64,000 nt of DNA, taken from Aquabacterium sp. NJ1. Lineage in GTDB: Bacteria > Pseudomonadota > Gammaproteobacteria > Burkholderiales > Burkholderiaceae_C. The DNA is taken from contig NZ_JRKM01000001.1 of NCBI RefSeq assembly GCF_000768065.1, forward strand, positions 930,001-994,000. The letters are read 5' to 3'. The notes beneath the pieces were generated by a model that was not told the origin of the DNA, did no database searches, and worked only from the letters and a program-made list of their open reading frames with translations. Below, in pieces: positions 62,386 through 64,000 of the stretch (positions are counted from its first letter, which is position 1; each line of letters opens with the position of its first letter). Both the position numbers and the translations under genes were made by a program.

Positions 62386-63807
62386 TCAGTCGTTGCAGTG
62401 CTGGACGATGTAGTCCTTGACCTGCTGCGTGCTGTTGGGCACCACCACAAAGCGCTTGGGCAGGGTCTCCAGGCCTTCCAAGCCCTTGATCCAGCTGGGG
62501 CGCTCGGGTTGACGGCCCGTGGCTTCGACGATGGTCTCAGCGAACTTGGCCGGCAAGGCGGTTTCCAGCACCAGCATGGTCACGCCGGGTTTGGCGTGCT
62601 CGCGCGCCACCTTCAGGCCGTCGGCCGTGTGGGTGTCGATCATCACGCCAAAACGCTCGAAGGTGTCCTTGATGGTGGCCAGGCGGTCGCTGTGCTTGCT
62701 GGTGCCCGACACAAAGCCATAGTCCTTGACCTTGGCGAATTCTTCGGCCGTGAGGTGGAACTCGCCACGCTGCTCGATCGCGTCCTTGAACAAGGACTTG
62801 ACCTTGGCGCCATCGCGCCCCAGCAGATCGAACACGAAGCGCTCGAAGTTCGAGGCCTTGGAGATGTCCATCGAGGGCGACGAGGTTTCGTACGTCTCGG
62901 CGCTGCCCCGCACGCGGTAGCTGCCCGTGCGGAAGAACTCGTCCAGCACGTTGTTCTCGTTGGTGGCCACCACCAGCGTGTCGATGGGCAGGCCCATCAT
63001 GCGGGCCACGTGGCCAGCGCACACATTGCCGAAGTTGCCCGAAGGCACGGTGAAGCTGACTTTCTCGGCGTTCGACTTGGTGGCGTAGAAGTAACCGGCG
63101 AAGTAGTACACCACCTGGGCCAGCAGGCGCGCCCAGTTGATCGAGTTGACCGTGCCGATCTTGTACTGGCGCTTGAAGGCCAGGTCGTTGGACACGGCCT
63201 TGACGATGTCCTGCGCGTCGTCGAACACGCCTTCCACGGCCAGGTTGTGGATGTTGGGGTCCTGCAGGCTGAACATCTGAGCCTGCTGGAAGGGGCTCAT
63301 GCGGCCATTGGGCGACAGCATGAACACGCGCACGCCCTTCTTGCCGCGCATGGCGTACTCGGCCGCACTACCCGTGTCGCCCGAAGTGGCGCCCAGGATG
63401 TTGAGCGACTCGCCGCGGCGCGCCAGTTCGTACTCGAACAGGTTGCCCAGCAGTTGCATGGCCATGTCCTTGAAGGCCAGCGTGGGGCCGTTGGACAAGG
63501 CTTGCAGCGCCAGACCAGGCTCCAGCGGCTTCAGGGGCGTGATCTCGTCAAAGCCGTACACCGCCTTGGTGTAGGTCTTGGCGGCCAGGGCCTTGATGTC
63601 GGCCTGGGGGATGTCGTCGATGTAGAGCGACAGGATCTCGCCAGCCAGCTCGGCATAGCTCAAGCCGCGCCACTTCGTCAGCGTCGCGTCGTCGATCTTG
63701 GGGTAAGACGTGGGCAGGTACAGGCCGCCATCGGGGGCCAGGCCTTCGAGCAGGATCTCGGCGAAACCGCGCTCGGTCTTGTCACCACGGGTAGAGATGT
63801 ACTTCAT
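62386..63807 (-). CDS. thrC: Threonine synthase
   Basis: 473 residues. Converts O-phosphohomoserine to threonine with PLP. The PLP lysine is in GPTLAFKDMAMQLLG near residue 113; the phosphate-binding region includes GATSGDTGSAAEYAMRGKKG near 139 and PSGNFGNVCAGHVARMMG near 255. It belongs to the long (E. coli-like) class. It starts 2 bases after the hom stop, forming the hom-thrC operon. Confidence 0.96.
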   Translation of the reverse strand: MKYISTRGDKTERGFAEILLEGLAPDGGLYLPTSYPKIDDATLTKWRGLSYAELAGEILSLYIDDIPQADIKALAAKTYTKAVYGFDEITPLKPLEPGLALQALSNGPTLAFKDMAMQLLGNLFEYELARRGESLNILGATSGDTGSAAEYAMRGKKGVRVFMLSPNGRMSPFQQAQMFSLQDPNIHNLAVEGVFDDAQDIVKAVSNDLAFKRQYKIGTVNSINWARLLAQVVYYFAGYFYATKSNAEKVSFTVPSGNFGNVCAGHVARMMGLPIDTLVVATNENNVLDEFFRTGSYRVRGSAETYETSSPSMDISKASNFERFVFDLLGRDGAKVKSLFKDAIEQRGEFHLTAEEFAKVKDYGFVSGTSKHSDRLATIKDTFERFGVMIDTHTADGLKVAREHAKPGVTMLVLETALPAKFAETIVEATGRQPERPSWIKGLEGLETLPKRFVVVPNSTQQVKDYIVQHCND

Positions 63808-63809
63808 GA

Positions 63810-64000
63810 TCAGGCCAGCTCTTCTTTGCGCAGCTTGACGATGGGGGCGAGCACCGTAGGCAGGGCCTGCATGGCGGCCAGGGCCGTGTTCATGCGGCCT
63901 TCCTTGGTGTCGTGCGTCAGGATGATCAGGTCGGTCTGGTTGCCGCCTTCGCCGCTGACCTCATCGGCCTCACGCTGGATGACGGCGTCAATCGAGATGC
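63810..64000 (-). CDS. hom: Homoserine dehydrogenase, 3' end (runs off window)
   Basis: Only the last 62 codons and stop are present. They read ISIDAVIQREADEV, then DLIILTHDTKEGRMNTALAA and end RKEELA, matching the C-terminal ACT-domain region of Burkholderiales homoserine dehydrogenase, where threonine feedback acts. The stop is 2 bases from the thrC start, the usual hom-thrC arrangement. The NAD(P) and catalytic domains lie outside the window. Confidence 0.88.
   Translation of the reverse strand, partial: ISIDAVIQREADEVSGEGGNQTDLIILTHDTKEGRMNTALAAMQALPTVLAPIVKLRKEELA

Noticed and set aside
1..64000. CRISPR arrays, transposases, integrases or phage genes
   Set aside because: I saw no regularly spaced repeats and no mobile-element protein signatures on either strand; the region looks like stable core chromosome.

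Overview
This 64 kb window looks like chromosomal core DNA from a high-GC betaproteobacterium of the order Burkholderiales, probably near the Comamonadaceae/Sphaerotilaceae (Aquabacterium-, Leptothrix- or Rubrivivax-like). The evidence is gene order and lineage-typical small families: rpsO-pnp-tpiA-secG-tRNA-Leu-nuoA to nuoN on one strand, then DUF2818, a NUDIX hydrolase and DUF1178; also a Trp-rich TIGR04438-type protein. No phage, insertion sequence, CRISPR array or plasmid gene was found. Coding density is high and no gene-free stretch exceeds about 250 bases. The genus is an inference.

Layout. 1-13 kb: comEC (cut by the window edge), a GFA protein, a CPBP membrane protease, ridA, dsbB, a pabB-pabC fusion, a secreted fasciclin protein, gloA, aroC, a CBS-domain protein, a YihY membrane protein, DUF2069 and an FAD-linked oxidase. 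12.4-33.1 kb, minus strand: the complete 14-subunit complex I operon, preceded by rpsO, pnp, tpiA, secG and tRNA-Leu(GAG) and followed by DUF2818, NUDIX and DUF1178. 33.2-38.7 kb: tsaD, then a nitrate-assimilation module of a NasT-like ANTAR regulator and nrtA-nrtB-nrtD. 38.7-44.6 kb: lgt, two cation antiporters, ilvD, a Trp-rich membrane protein and a monohaem cytochrome c. 44.6-54.5 kb: an MHS-type transporter with a large periplasmic insert, acs, a degenerate HD-GYP protein, YqhA, class I fumarase, a metallo-beta-lactamase-fold hydrolase and a PilJ/MCP-like soluble protein. 54.6-64 kb: clpB, a GGDEF protein, a carotenoid oxygenase, moaE-moaD-moeA, thrC and the 3' end of hom.

The most striking part is regulatory. 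Between the ANTAR gene and nrtA, a near-consensus sigma-54 promoter places its start about 3 nt before a perfect 8-bp hairpin with hexaloop AACGGC. A second hairpin with hexaloop AATGAC follows, then an intrinsic terminator. Both loops carry the A1/G4 pattern that ANTAR proteins recognise, so this reads as a nitrate-responsive antitermination leader controlled in trans by the protein encoded just upstream. After nrtD there is a second, equally good sigma-54 promoter followed by no ORF: three hairpins and a strong terminator within about 115 nt. I propose this is an undescribed nitrogen-regulated small RNA, or an orphan ANTAR leader acting as a decoy.

Functionally the window combines respiration (complex I, cytochrome c), acetate use (acs plus a neighbouring MHS carrier), nitrate uptake, amino-acid and folate/chorismate biosynthesis, molybdopterin synthesis (the cofactor nitrate reductase needs), envelope biogenesis (lgt, secG, dsbB) and second-messenger proteins.
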